Below are positions 20,713 to 32,699 of a DNA stretch of 64,000 bases, in pieces. This DNA is from Annona cherimola (lineage: Eukaryota; Streptophyta; Magnoliopsida; Magnoliales; Annonaceae): the NCBI GenBank assembly GCA_030490835.1, contig CM059973.1, positions 54,998,008 to 55,062,007 on the forward strand, in the 5' to 3' direction. How positions within the stretch are numbered: position 1 is the stretch's first letter; each line of letters opens with the position of its first letter. Both the position numbers and the translations under genes were made by a program. A model generated the notes under the pieces. That model searched no databases, had not been told where the DNA came from, and was given only the letters and a program-made list of their open reading frames with translations.

Positions 20713-23700
20713 GAATGTTTAACCAGTCTAGCTGAAGACGTTAAACTTAGTGCCACTTGGGTGACAACCTAGGATTTAGTTAGGGGAGTATTAGTTTCTT
20801 CTTAGCATTTTTGTTTTTATTTTTAAGATTTGGATTTTTTTTATTTGTAGTTTTGCTTGATGTTTCGTAAGAATGCAGTTTGAAAGCCTCTACAAATTAA
20901 TAGGAAAGTTGATAAATATCACTAAAAACACTCGCTTTAATTGATATGCATGTGTGATTAAATAAATTGTCCTTAACATTGAAGATAATGTTAATTTTAA
21001 GTGTGGGGGTGAATATGTTATATATTTTTTTGATTACCTATTTGATTAAAAGAATATTATGCTAAATGAAATTTCTCATATTTTTTAAATTTTTTCCTAA
21101 ATTTTGTTGAAAATAACCATGAATGTTGACTCTAAATTGATTTAATCCCCACTTTGAACTCTTGTGATTTTTTTAAGCAAACCATACTTAGAATTTCAAA
21201 CACTTTGATTTAGGCATATAATTGAATTCTAGTGAGATGTTGAATTTATTTTTGAGCAGGTACTTGTTGAGAAAATACTCATATTTTTGTCTGTGATGAC
21301 TTGATGAAACTGATATACCGAGAGATCAATTCTATTTTTTTAAACTTAAAGTAATTCTCTTCAATTTGTCAATGTTGTTTCTAATACACATAATTGGTCA
21401 ACTAAAAAGGTCATTTTTCCCATATGCATGAAAATTTCATTTTGATCAAAGGATTTGAAAGCTAATCCCAACTTGACTTATTTATAGAATATGATTAAGG
21501 CATTTCTTTATTTGATGAGCCTATTTCTAAGAGCATTTCCATTATTTGCCCCCATGGAGCCTGGATTTAAATTTCTTTAGTACTTAATTCCCACCTTTTG
21601 AATTGAATAAACTTTAAATTTGAATATGGAGCCGAAAAGAATAATGGGAATGAGGTCAACCATATGGCTAATGCATTGATGAAAAATGACTCCCTAGATA
21701 CCCTACAATATGGTTAGAGGAGTTTTTTTTTTAAAAAGGAAAAAAATATTCCCTAAATATCCTGAAATATAGTGAGGGGAGTTATTGTTGGACTTGGTTT
21801 GAAAAAATAATAAAATAAAAAATGTTAAATTAAGGGTAGAATAGACTTGAAAAAGAATAAAAGCACTAAGTGTGGGGATGATTTTATTTCTTTGTGCATA
21901 TAAGGTTCAAATCAGTATGAAGATGGTTCAATTTTAAATTTTTAATGATTGATCTATGTTGGTCCCGAGTTTATGGCAATTACCCAAGAGGGGAAGGGTG
22001 AATTGGGTATTTAAAATTTTTTCCTTAAACAGAAATTTGCCCCTGTTTAATTTAATCCCCTTTTATGAAACAAATGAAAAATATGGAGAGTAATTAAGCA
22101 ATAAAAGCAGAAATGCAAATCTCAGCAATAGACAAGGTTTTTATAGTGGTTTGGGCAACCTCCCCTACTCCACTCTTCCAAGCTCACACCCCTTGTGACT
22201 TGGGTTCCACTATGTATTCTCAAATACAACTAGAGCAACAACTCTCTTCTAGATTCCAGCTCTAGGGGGAGTATACAAGTCACAGCATAAGTAGATGACG
22301 AGTCCCACTCGAGTCACAACACTACTTTGCTTTCGCTTGGTTTAAAAACCAAATATTAAACCAAGTATCAAATACAAACAATGAATCAAATAAAGAAGTC
22401 TACACTTTACAGATTGTGTAGGCAAGTTTCAGCTTGTGGAAGAACTTGTAGAAGCATTGATATGATCAGCTTTAAGAAGTGCAGCAAGTTGAAATGTAGT
22501 TCTTCCTTGGAATCTTGTGTTGATCACTTAATGCTTAGAGATGATAGTAGTTGAATCACAGTTAATGCTCTTTCTTATTTTTTAGCACGTTCACTTGAAT
22601 GTATATTTATAATGGTGGAGTAAATTCGAACGTTTGGAGGTAGGTGGCGCGCATTTAATGCGCCAACGTTCGAATTTTTTTGACCGTTGCGACCCAAGTC
22701 GCAGGTGGATTCGACTTCGGGTGCGACTTCACCCAAGTCGCAAGCTGGAGTCGACTTCGGGTGCAACTTCGGTCTTCAGCAATGTTCCAAGTTCCTGCTT
22801 CAGGTCGACTTGGTCTTGAACTTGACCCAAGTCGCAGGTGAAGTCGACTTCGGGTACTACTTCACATTCTGTATTCACTTGATGAACTTGGTTTCTGCTT
22901 GATATTGGTCTTGTATCTGTTCTTCCTCTGATTCATTTGAACTTTGAGGTTTTGATATGTTCAATCCACACTTGGAAATCTTATCTTCATATCTTGGTCT
23001 TAAAGTGTTTTGATAATCTTGATTAGTAATACTTAGAAGTGGTCAAATGAGCTTTCCTTGATCATAAAATAATCTTGAATGGCTTTATCATGTAGATTTT
23101 CTTGTCTTGGACTAAAATAATCTTCAATCTGACTTAAGTCGGATGCCTAGGTCGACTTGGGTTCCGACTTCACTCAAGTCGCATGTGAAGTCGACTTGGG
23201 TATGCGACTTCACCATCCTGGATTCCCAATTTCAATGCTGGAAGTTCTGGGTTCTTCGAAGTCGGTGCTAGAGTTGACTTAGGTCTACGACTTCACTCAA
23301 GTCGCTTGTGAAGTTAAATTGACTCTGCGACTTCGCCTGCTCTGGATCCGAGTTTCAATGCTGGATTGTTTTGGATTCTCGAAGTCGGTGCTGGAGTCGA
23401 CTTGGGTCTGCGACTTTTCTCAAGTCGCAGATGGAGTCAACTTGGCTATGCGACTTCGTCTGCCTTGGATCAACTTGGGTATCGGCTTGACTCAAGTCGA
23501 TAGCTGAGTCGACTTGAATTGCGACTTGATCTGTTAGATTTAGATTTTTCATTTGTATATCCTTTAAACAATTCCACAAAACATGTTAGTAACCAAGATT
23601 TACTCAAATTAAAATTTTTAATCATCAAAACATAGATTTTGCTTAATTTTCCATTGATTCCAACAATCTAAACCTAACTATTGTCTCATGAAGTCCTTAT

Positions 23701-24130
23701 GATTCTACGATCTAGTAAAGTGAGTTGGTGGAGGAAATTTTGATGATAGGATTTGATAAGATGTATGCAAGGTTATTTTCTATGTTACTACCATTAATTG
23801 AATGTTAAATATGTGTGTTAAACAACTAGATAAAAAAGGAGAAGATACCTGAAAAATAAGAGTTTGTATTGTGGGAGGTTTTAAACTTTTAATGATTGAA
23901 AGCAAAAAAAAGTAATAGTATGTACAAAGTTAAGTGAGTGAGAAGGGATTTTTGAGTTGAATTTTGACAAGTGTTATGTCTCAAAGTTTTTGATTTAATA
24001 TTTTCACTGGTTTTTTTTATTTATATACACTTTTTGGTCAAAGTTTTTGAAAGGTCAAATCTTAAAATTCTTTTATTTGATACTTGTATATTTGCTTGAG
24101 AACAAGCAAAGGTTCAAGTGTTGGGGTATT
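20713..24130 (+). other. 3' non-coding region of element B, split by S5
   Basis: Outside S5 (21957-23665) the text is collinear with 35690-37269 of element A. Shared are a GTGTGGGGGT tract after a 'gaagataatgtt' block (20983-21009; A near 35957-35986), the 'tagataccct' block (21703), and the 'gagaacaagcaaaggttcaa' block before the LTR (24099-24118). It holds no gene. The polypurine tract before the LTR reads GTGTTGGGG, one base off the usual GTGTGGGGG. Confidence 0.75.
21957..23665 (-). repeat. Sirevirus solo LTR S5, reverse
   Basis: The plus strand starts TGTTGGTCCCGAG and ends GATTCCAACA, the complement of the S1 LTR ends. It is flanked by a perfect ATCTA duplication (21952-21956 and 23666-23670). 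1709 bp with no internal region, hence a solo LTR. TATA box on the minus strand at 22604-22611. Palindromic AAGTCGAC repeats at about 22690-22860 and 23125-23530, more units than in S1. The conserved U5 block is at 22249-22270 (inverted). Confidence 0.93.
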
Positions 24131-24499
24131 TGTTAAGTCACTTTTATACTATTTATTTGGATAACAATTATTGAGAATTAGAGTGTTTGAGATGATTTGA
24201 ATTATATTTTGATTGATTTATCTTTCTTTACCACAAAACACCCATAATTGATTGGTATATGCAAAATTAGGTGAAATTGGAGCAAAACTCTTATAGTTCT
24301 TTAAAAGTTGAAGTATGATGATGAAGACCCACTCAATTTGATGATCTTGAAGAATTAAAAGGAGAAAAAATATTGATCAAACCAACTTAGAACATGTCAT
24401 CAGAGATTCAACGCAAAACGTGCATTGAATGTGAAAACAGGCAAATTAGGCTTAGAATTGATACAAGATAATTGATGATCGAGAGGCAAAGGATTTTAC
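24131..24499 (+). repeat. Truncated right LTR of element B
   Basis: Starts TGTTAAGTCACTTTTATAC after the polypurine tract. It matches 17918-18290 until 'aaaggatttta', where a Sirevirus LTR begins at 24500. The remaining LTR part was not found further right. Confidence 0.8.
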
Positions 24500-25415
24500 T
24501 GTGAAATAAATAGCAAATCAAGCACAATTTATGTTTTGATGATTAACAACCCAAATTTGAGAAAGTTACGCCATGTTTGTTAATGTGCACGTGTGGAAAA
24601 ACATGGGAAACCATGGGAATTTAATTACACAACGTTTTTCAAGGCATAATTTTGCCATCATGAATTTTTATTTTCCACTTATACCCCTACTTTTCAATCA
24701 TTTTTCCTTCCAACAATCATATTTATTCTAACCTTACCCTTATCATTTCATATCAATCATACACTTTTTAAAATATTCTTTTTTCCATTTCTCACAATCC
24801 CATAATTTTTTACCCTACGAAACGTCCCCTTATGAGAACTAACAAGTGTATTAAGCTATTACAAGACATAAAATTTTGAATCCAAGTCATAGCAGATTAA
24901 GTCGTAGAGTCAAGTTGACTTAAGCATCGACTTAGGTCAAGTCAATACCCAAGTTGACTCCAGTATCAACTTCAATCGGCATTTTTCGAACAGTGTTGAA
25001 TTGTGGATGCGTGAGCAGAGACTTAGAGTGCGACTTAAGTAAAGTCGCAACCCAAGTCGACTCTGCAAGTGACGTGGATGGACTTCAGGACTCCAATGCT
25101 GAATTTGAATAAGTTAAGTCGCATTCCAAGTCAACTTTAACATGCAACTTGGGTGAAGTCCCAAACGAAGCCGACTCAGTCATGCAACTCGGGTTGAGTA
25201 GCAACTCAAGTCGACCCCAGTATTCAACTTGAGCACAAGAGGATTCAAAATAACTAGTTTCAAGTTAAAAAGTCAACCAGAAAAGTTAAAGCAACACACA
25301 TCTTGATAGAGCGAAGTTAATTATAGCATATTGATAAAGCAAGATATCAAAGTACCATCTAAAGTCTGACTAATGATGAGACAAATAAAGAAGAACTTAA
25401 AGATAAAAAGCACAT
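24500..25415 (+). repeat. Sirevirus LTR fragment S3 (U3 part)
   Basis: Starts TGTGAAATAAATAGCAAATC, followed by 'atgttttgatgattaacaac', the text that opens the S1 and S2 LTRs. It contains diverged AAGTCGAC palindromic repeats (about 24890-25220) and a MITE at 24569. It stops at 25415 where the S2 LTR begins. No TATA or U5 part is present. More diverged than the other copies, so probably older. Confidence 0.75.
24569..24829. mobile_element. Tourist-like MITE, 261 bp
   Basis: Flanked by TTA (24566-24568 and 24830-24832). Ends CGCCATGTTTGTTAATG and, inverted, GGGGACGTTTCGTAGGG. The interior has arm motifs CATGGGAA and ATTCCCAT-like text. It is a different subfamily from the copies at 19112 and 55431. 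Confidence 0.7.
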
Positions 25416-26995
25416 TGTTGTAAACATATGACAAATTAAGTACAATATATATTTTGATAATTAACAATTCAATTTCAGTAATATCAAGGTACTAATGTGG
25501 TATTAAGTGTTTTTAAGGATTATAATATTCAAAGATCAAAAGCTTGTCAGGCTAAGTCGCATGCCAAGTCGACTCAGGCATCGACTTAGGTGATGTCGAT
25601 ATCAAAGTCGACTTCAGCATTGACTTCCAGGCTTCATTTTTCGACAACGTTGAAATTTGGACACCTGAACAGACGAAGTCGCAACTGAAGTCTATTTCTC
25701 TTGCGACTTAGGTGAAGTTGCAATATCAAGTCGACTCCATCTGCGACTCGAAATATCTTCAGGGACTAGAGCTGAAGTTGACAATGTCAAGTCATATTCC
25801 AAGTCGATCTCGTCATGCAACTTGGGTGAAGTAGCACCTGAAGTCGACTCAGACTCCCGATTTGAATGGAATAGTAAATCAAGATGATCCTAAACACTAT
25901 ACGCAGAAAGATGAAGTCAAAATCATGAAAGAATGACAAGCTTGAGCCAAGATTACGTTAAGTTTTTATTGAATGCTCGAGAAAGATTGACCAAGGTCAA
26001 GTATCAAGAAGAATGAATAGATCTCAAATACAAATGAAGATTTATAAGCATGAAATATGAAGAAACAAGGAAAGAAAACAAGGAGATGAAGATCACATTA
26101 TGTCAAACTTTCAAGAAATCAAATAGCTAGTGAAGTCGCAACCGAAATCGACCTCACTTACGACTTGGGTCAAGTCTGAGACCAAGTCAACTCAAGTCTG
26201 GAACTTGACTGAAGATTTAAAGACCGAAGTTGATTCTAGTCTGTGACTTGAACGAAGTCGCAACCCAAGTTGACTCCAAGAGCGACTTGAATCTCAACAA
26301 TCGGAAAAATTTGAACGTTAGTGCATTAAATGCGCGCCACCTACCTCCAAACGTTAGAATTTACTCTCCCCTATTTAAGACACTTCAAATGAACGGGAAA
26401 GGGCAGAGAGAAAGCATTGATTGAGTTCAACCTCTTTATTCTCAAGCATTTATATGATCTAAAGGAAAGTTTCCAAGAAGAACTCAGTGACAAACTGCAA
26501 GTGTTGAACTGCTCCATCATCAACTCCTTCTACAAGTTCTTCTCTGCGCTGAAATTTGATTTCTATACATCTATAAAGTGTAGTATTATTTTATCTTTAT
26601 TAATCATTTGTGTTCCACTTAGTTTAGTATTGCAGACTACGACCAAGTGAAGGCAAAGTAGCGTGTGATTGGAGTGTAACTCATCACCTACTTGTGCTAA
26701 GTCTGTATAAGGCCCCCTAGAGCTAGAATCTAGAAAGAGCAAGGGCTTTGTTGTATTGCTATTTTGTTTAGTGGAACCTAAAACACTAAGGTGTGCTCTT
26801 GGAGGAGTGGAGTAGGGATGGTTGTCCCGAACCACTATAATCTCTTGAGTTTATTTTAATTGCTTTTATATTTCACGTTTTTCATTCGAGGGGATTAAAA
26901 CTCTCAAGGGGTTAAGTTTCTAATTACGAAAGAATTTTTCAAGAACCTAATTCACCCATCACCTATTAGGTTTTGCCACAAACTCGGGATCAACA
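25416..26995 (+). repeat. 5' LTR of Sirevirus S2
   Basis: 1580 bp, TGTTGTAAACATATG...GGGATCAACA. Clearly related to but diverged from S1 along its length. Palindromic repeats at about 25553-25870 and 26130-26290. A TATTTAAG box at 26372-26379 replaces TATATAAGG of S1. The conserved U5 block is at 26712-26732. Confidence 0.92.
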
Positions 26996-26997
26996 AG

Positions 26998-27012
26998 TGG
27001 TATCAGAGCAGG
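26998..27012 (+). other. Primer binding site of S2 (initiator tRNA-Met)
   Basis: TGGTATCAGAGCAGG, two bases after the LTR. It is an exact match to the usual plant iMet core TGGTATCAGAGC. Confidence 0.92.
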
Positions 27013-27043
27013 TCTTTGAGTTTCTACCAAGAGGTCTTATTCA

Positions 27044-27555
27044 ATGGCATCCCAATCAACTTCTACTCCTACATTTACTGAAGGTCAGTCATTTACTAGT
27101 CCACCACTATTTGATGGAAGTAACTTCGGTTACTAGAAGTTGAGAATGAAACAACTTATTATAACTACTGATATTGACTCTTGAATTGCTATCCAAGACG
27201 AAGTTACTCTAGCAATTGGTGAAAGAGCATCCGAATGGACTGAAGAAGAAGAAGTTAGAACTGTAAAAACCAATGCCAAGGCAATGAACTCCCTCTTTTG
27301 TGCCTTAACAGCTGTAGAGTATGATAGGGTATCCTCTTGTCAAACAACCAAAAAAATATGAGATACACTAACATCAATATATGAGGAAAATTTTCAAGTC
27401 CAAGGGACAAGAAGAAATATATTGATTAGACAGCTAGAAAGTTTCAAAATGTTAGATACTGAAAATATATCTGAAATGTTTGCAAGGTTTTCCAAAATCA
27501 ATAATGCATTAAAAGGCCTTGGAAAAGCAATATCTAAATCTGAAAAGGTCATGAA
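27044..27555 (+). pseudogene. N-terminal part of broken S2 gag
   Basis: Starts MASQSTSTPTFTEGQSFT, parallel to S1 gag. In-frame stops at 27134 (TAG) and 27182 (TGA), and a TGA in the 'aaaatatgagata' context near 27359, fall exactly where S1 has Trp codons, so all three are explained by G to A changes. The last preserved segment (AISKSEKVM) is cut by element A at 27556 and resumes as 'atgaagatcctaagaact' at 39564. Confidence 0.9.
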
Positions 27556-29815
27556 TGATAACTGGAAATTAATAATACATTTCGTGGGAATTTTATACCA
27601 ATTTGGTGGGTATTTAATTGAGCTTAATATGAAATTTGTTTTAAAACATGTTTTTGTAACATTTGGGTATTAAATTTTAATTTCAAGCAATTTAAACAAT
27701 TTTCGTGATCTTTTGGCTTCAAATTAGAATTTTATTTGTTGCCATAAAAGTAAAGGAGTTTGAATAATTTTTAGAAACCCATTTATTAATTTGAGTAATT
27801 AATGACTTAAAATATATATTTTTGGCAGGAAAATTCAGCAAGTGGACCCCCACATAAATCTGAACCGTCCAGATTTAAAGCCAAAGATAATCAGCCATCA
27901 ACAACGTCCAAACATTTTTTTCAATTAACTCTTGGTGTCCAAAAATTCCAGTGGACCCCACAAGCTGTCCAACTGTTGCAAATGTCCAAATTCTTTTCAG
28001 AAAATCTAGAACATCCATATCTGAACGGTGATTTCAAGAGTTGGCCCCATGAAAACCATCAACGTCTAGCAGCAGATCCAGACCGTCCAAACAATTAGCA
28101 GCTACCTGGATTTTTAATGCATTCACGTGGCCAGCAACAATTTTAAAATCATGTAACCATCTAAATCATATTGCAAATGAAATTGCGTAAATTATGCATG
28201 GTTGGCAGAGGCAAAATTGAACAAGGAAACAAAATTCTAGATTGTCCACAGCTGACCGCTTAAGATCAGCCATTCAAAAAAAATCTCAACCATCCATTTG
28301 TTTCAGCAATTTAGCGTCCAGATTTTTGTTTAATCCTGGACGTTCCTATTTATTCCACCACTTCAGCTGTCTAAGGTTTAGTGGGTCCTAGCATATATCC
28401 AATAATGCAATTTTAATGCTGAAATATTCAGCATGATCCAACCATCTAGAAAATTCACAGCAGCCATGGGGCCTGCCACTTAAATCATGTCCAAAAAATC
28501 CAAATTTCTGTCCAGCCAGAAATCCCAACCGTCCATCTCTCCATGATCGTCCAGCAGCGTGATTTAGACCGCCCAAAGCATTCAGAAAATCACATGATCC
28601 AACCGTCCAGAATCGAGCATCAATCAGATGAATTTCCAGCCGTTCAATTCAACGATTATTCTGAGCTAATCAACGGCTAATGGAGGATGAATTTTTTACT
28701 TGGATTGCTGAAAATCATATCCAGTACTTTGAATGTATACGTTTTTGTTGCCATTGCACAACCGTGCAAAATTCACATTGGGGCCCACTTGAAGCAATCT
28801 AATTCCAACTCAAATACGACAACATTGCTCATCCTTCAGCAGTTATAAAAAGGGGAGAATGGATGTGCAGCAAAAAAAGAATTCTCGACGGGCAGAGAGA
28901 ATTCCAGCAGAGGAAAATTCAGAGCAGCAGTTTACGGGCAGAATTCCATAGAGAGAGAGAGAGAGCAAGGAGGTGGAGAGCACGGGAAAAAGGCAGATCG
29001 GTGAGTTGCGTGGAGCGGCCGACACACCATTGGAGCTTCAAACCAATAAGCTTTCCTATCTTTTCCCCTCTTAATTTTAATTGTCCAGTTTAAGATGGAT
29101 TTGAATTTTAATTTTATTTTGGACTTAAACATGCTCGGTTAAACCCTAAATCTAGGGTTTACGATGTAGCATGTGTACAATGTAGCGTGGTGTGGGTTTT
29201 TAATTTATTTTTTATGGATATTGTTGTTAATTTAATATCTTGTAATTTTTATGCTTGCTTAGTACATGGGCCTGTACTTTGGCATGATTCCATATATTAG
29301 GTGATGGAATCGAGAGGTGGAAATCTAATATACGATAATTAAGATATTAAACCTGAAAATCTAAGATCATGAGAATAGGCATGATGACCTTGAGGAATTT
29401 CATGAATGAAACACAAAACTTAATGGATTCTAATTAACTTAATCCCATGAGAATAGGTGGTTAAGAAGATTATGGTACGCCATGTAGGTTTCGAGAGAAG
29501 GTGCAAGGATAAATTAGGGTTTGTTCTTCTTTAACAAACAATATCCAGATTAAATAATTATACCCCTACCCGTTGCAAATGACGCATGTGAAATCCTAGA
29601 CCCTAGGTACTCGCACTCTCGTTTTCTCTACTCATTCTAATTTGCAATTTTCTCTCCCCATTTTTTTTATTTATTTTCTATTTTATTTGCTATATTCTCT
29701 CCACATCCGACACGAAAGCATTTAAAAGTAAAGTTTATAGTCTCGAATTCCCTGTGGATCGATAATTTATATACTACAATCTACGACCCGTGCACTTGCA
29801 GTGAGATTGCGAACA
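27556..29815 (+). repeat. 5' LTR of Athila element A
   Basis: 2260 bp, TGATAACTGG...GCGAACA. The U3 (about 27850-28680) is crowded with CGTCCA, CCGTCCA and GTCCAG motifs. TATA box at 28844. The later half carries the Athila LTR blocks also found in B and C. Confidence 0.93.
28844..28852 (+). promoter_or_regulatory. TATA box of the A 5' LTR
   Basis: TATAAAAAG followed by GGGAGAATGG. In the 3' LTR the same site reads CATAAAAAG (38562-38570), so only the 5' LTR has the intact box. Confidence 0.65.
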
Positions 29816-29822
29816 AGTATTT

Positions 29823-29840
29823 TGGCGCCATTACCGGGGA
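29823..29840 (+). other. Primer binding site of element A
   Basis: TGGCGCCATTACCGGGGA, seven bases after the LTR. Athila-type elements usually carry TGGCGCCGTTGCCGGGGA, complementary to tRNA-Asp; here two bases differ (G to A at both). Confidence 0.85.
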
Positions 29841-29859
29841 ATTCGACGTTACTTTAAAC

Positions 29860-30279
29860 TTTGTTTTTAGATACTTTCATTGTTCTTTTCTTTCGCTGAT
29901 ATTATTTTTTTTACTACTTCCTGTCTTCTTCTCTATCTATTTTTATTATTATTTTTTAATTTTAATTATTTATTATCATTTTCATTTCATTTTATTTTCT
30001 TTATTATTTTATTTTATTTTACTTTATTATTTTATTTTTCCATCTATTGTTCTTATTCTATTTTTTTTATTTTTTTATTTTTCCTTTCTCTATTTTTTGT
30101 CTTTTCTTTTTGTCTTTTTACTTTCTGTCTTTTGTCTCTATCTATTTTTATTTTTTTATTTTATTTTATTTATTATTATTATTATTCTTTCTTTTCCATC
30201 CCTCGTTCTTATTTGTTTTTATTTTAATTTTAATTTTTTATTTTTTTTATTTTTTTTAAACCAGCTAGTTAATCTTTGT
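29860..30279 (+). other. T-rich leader of element A
   Basis: About 400 bases of pyrimidine-rich low-complexity sequence (runs of T with A or C) between the primer site and gag. Its open frames translate to Phe/Leu/Tyr-rich strings and are not genes. It is the untranslated leader of the element RNA. Confidence 0.7.
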
Positions 30280-31692
30280 ATGCACCCACATACCCGAAAC
30301 TTTGCAAAACAACTAGTTGAAAAACTCTTTGTTGCTGACCCTGAGATTGAACGTTCTTTTAGGAGAAGAATTCGTGGCTACAAGCAGCAATCTTCTCAAG
30401 AAACCACGGCGAAACGCAACAATCCGAACCCGCCAAATCAAGAGCAGGAGGAAGGCCAGACTGAGAACAATGCTTCTCCAAGAAGGGTAACTCTTAGTGA
30501 TCGGAACTGCTTGAACCCTCGAGGATTTCGATCATGCATAGTGGAACCAGAAATTGATGCAAGAAGCTTTGAACTCAATCCCGGGCTTATCCGGATGGTT
30601 CAACAGGACCAATTTGCAGGACTACCCTATGAAAACCCAACTGTACACATCACTAAATTTCTGCACCTATGCAACACAATTAGGGTACAAAATATCCCAC
30701 GTGAGGTAATCCGCCTTCAATTTTTCCCATTTTCTTTTCGTGATAGGGCAAACGAGTGGTTTTATTCTATGTCACCTGACACTTTCAATACATGAGATGA
30801 GCTCTCTAATGTTTTTCTGAAGAAATTTTTTCCACCCACTAAAACCAAGAAAATCCGGGACAAAATCAATCAATTCGTCCAAAAAAATGGTGAAACTTTA
30901 TACGATGCATGGGACAGAATGAAAGATTTGCAGCGCAAGTGCCCACATCATAGCATCTCGCAGGGTGACATAATTGAAAAGTTCTTCAATGGACTCGATC
31001 GACCTAGCCGAAGCGCCGTCAATTTAGCCGCTAGTGGCCGATTCATGCGACTTACTGACGAGGAGGCTCTCGAACTCCTCAATGACTTAGCTCTTTATGA
31101 TTCTCAATATGGCGACATCCGAGGACACTCTCGACGAGGTAATGTATATGATATGGAGTCTCTAAATTCTCTTCATGCTAAAATTGATCAAATTTTGCAG
31201 CAAAAGAAATAGGAACCCATGAACCGGAATGCATCTTCTTCTCGACAAATTTCATGTGAGATCCGTGGAGCTTTACACTACGCGTCTGAGTGTAGTTTTG
31301 CCAGCCAGGACACCAGAAGCGAGCAAGCCAATGCATTCAACAACCAGTATGATACTCGCACTTATGGTAACCCTTACTCAAATACCTACAACCCCGGATG
31401 GAGGAACCACCCTAATTTTTCTTGGGCAAACCAGTCAAATACCCAAAATTATGCTCAAAATGATAAGCCACTTGGTTTCCTAAGAAAACCACTGAATCCT
31501 CCCTCATACCAAACTCAGCCCACGCTACCTGCACCACCTCAAGTACCATCTTCTGACCCCTTGATTGACAAACTACTTGAAGAAATGAGCCAAATGAAAA
31601 CCCATATTAAACTGCTTCAAAATCGAATTGCCCAAAATGCCACTACCTCCTCCCATAGAGACCAGGGAAACTCCCTAGCCAACCTGAAGTAA
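30280..31692 (+). pseudogene. Broken Athila gag of element A
   Basis: Start chosen at ATG 30280 (MHPHTRNFAKQLVEKL), after the T-rich leader. The retrotransposon gag domain is recognisable: HITKFLHLCNTI, LQFFPFSFRDRANEWFYS, then AWDRMKDLQRKCPHH and GLDRPSRSAVNLAASG (to about 31080). The nucleocapsid region reads CEIRGALHYASEC, so the CCHC knuckle has lost its second Cys (Arg instead). Stops: TGA at 30793 at a position normally Trp, TAG at 31210, and a frame change near 31690, where the text continues in another frame as a VVTLRSGKQLDPP segment (about 31715). Confidence 0.9.
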
Positions 31693-31699
31693 ACCCTAA

Positions 31700-32600
31700 G
31701 GAACAAGTGCAAGTAGTTACCTTACGGAGTGGAAAGCAGCTCGACCCACCTCACCCACCTCAAACCGACACTGAAAAAAGAGACCGAGCAGGAACAAAAG
31801 CAAGAAGAAGAGCCACAACCCCAACCAGTGGTGGAGAAGCCGTACGTTCCATCACCTCCTTACAAGCCTCCTCTTCCCTTCCCTCAAAGGCAAAGATAGG
31901 CAAAGTTTCAAAAGAAGTTCGATAAATTCATATCAACACTCAAGGATCTATCAATCAGTGTATCATTTATCGACATGATCTCTCAGATGCCAACTTATGC
32001 AAAATTCCTAAAAGAGATGTTGTCCAACAAAAGAAAGCTCAAGGAATACGGAATCATTGCACTCACTGAGGAGTGCAATGCTATCTTGCAGAACAAGCTA
32101 CCTGAAAAGCTAAAAGATCCTGGGAGCTTCTCTATTCCTTGTTCTCTTGGGAATGTCCAAATTAGCAAGGCATTATGTGATCTCGGAGCCAGTGTAAGTC
32201 TGATCCCTCTCTCCATCTGTAAAAAGTTGAACATGGGCGATTCAAAACCAACTTCTATGTCTCTCTAACTGGCCGACCGATCAATCAAATTCGTAATTGG
32301 CATTCTTGAAGATGTTCCCTTGAAAGTCGACAAGCTGTTTATCCCAGTCGACTTTGTAGTCCTCGACATGGAGGAGGACAACTAAATTCTAATCATTCTT
32401 GGGCGACCTTTCTTAGCCACTGCTGGAGCCATTATAAACGTCAAGAATGGCCAACTCTCATTGACAGTTGGAGATGAAAAAGTTGAATTCAACCTTTTTG
32501 AAGCAACAAAGCACCCATCAACCGATAACTCCTACCTCCGAGTCGACGTCATTGACCCTTTTCTAATCGAAGAAAAAGATGACCTAATAGAGGTATGTAC
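31700..32600 (+). pseudogene. Broken Athila protease region of element A
   Basis: A Pro/Gln-rich linker after the LRSGK segment is followed by PTYAKFLKEMLSNKRKL (about 31988-32040), and then the retropepsin core ALCDLGASVSLIPLSI (about 32170-32220), with the catalytic Asp present. IILGRPFLATAGAIINV (about 32392-32440) follows. Stops at 32266 (TAA) and 32383 (TAA) and a frame change between the linker (to 31925) and the 31975 frame break it. Confidence 0.88.
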
Positions 32601-32699
32601 GTTCATGGTGCAACTATTGAAAATGATAACCCTGAACTTTCTACTTGTGCAGCTCTCTTGGATGGAAACCCTCCTATCTCACATACTGTCATCTCAACT

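Larger units (their letters stand above)
17918..24499 (+). mobile_element. Pol-less Athila-like element B, truncated
   Basis: Left LTR 17918-19640, a gag-like fragment 19649-20712, then directly the Athila 3' non-coding region (20713-24130, interrupted by S5), a polypurine tract and the first 369 bases of the right LTR (24131-24499). Protease, RT and integrase are absent, so B was probably a non-autonomous derivative. The right LTR is cut by LTR fragment S3 at 24500, so the target duplication cannot be confirmed; TACTC at 17913-17917 would be one side. Confidence 0.75.

Noticed and set aside
22575..23579. Several frames of 60-74 residues on both strands
   Set aside because: They lie in the repeat-rich U3 of solo LTR S5 and follow the repeat periodicity.
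29880..30795. Long frame of Phe/Leu/Tyr-rich text resembling a multi-pass membrane protein
   Set aside because: Low-complexity T-rich leader of element A running in frame into gag; the real gag start is at 30280.
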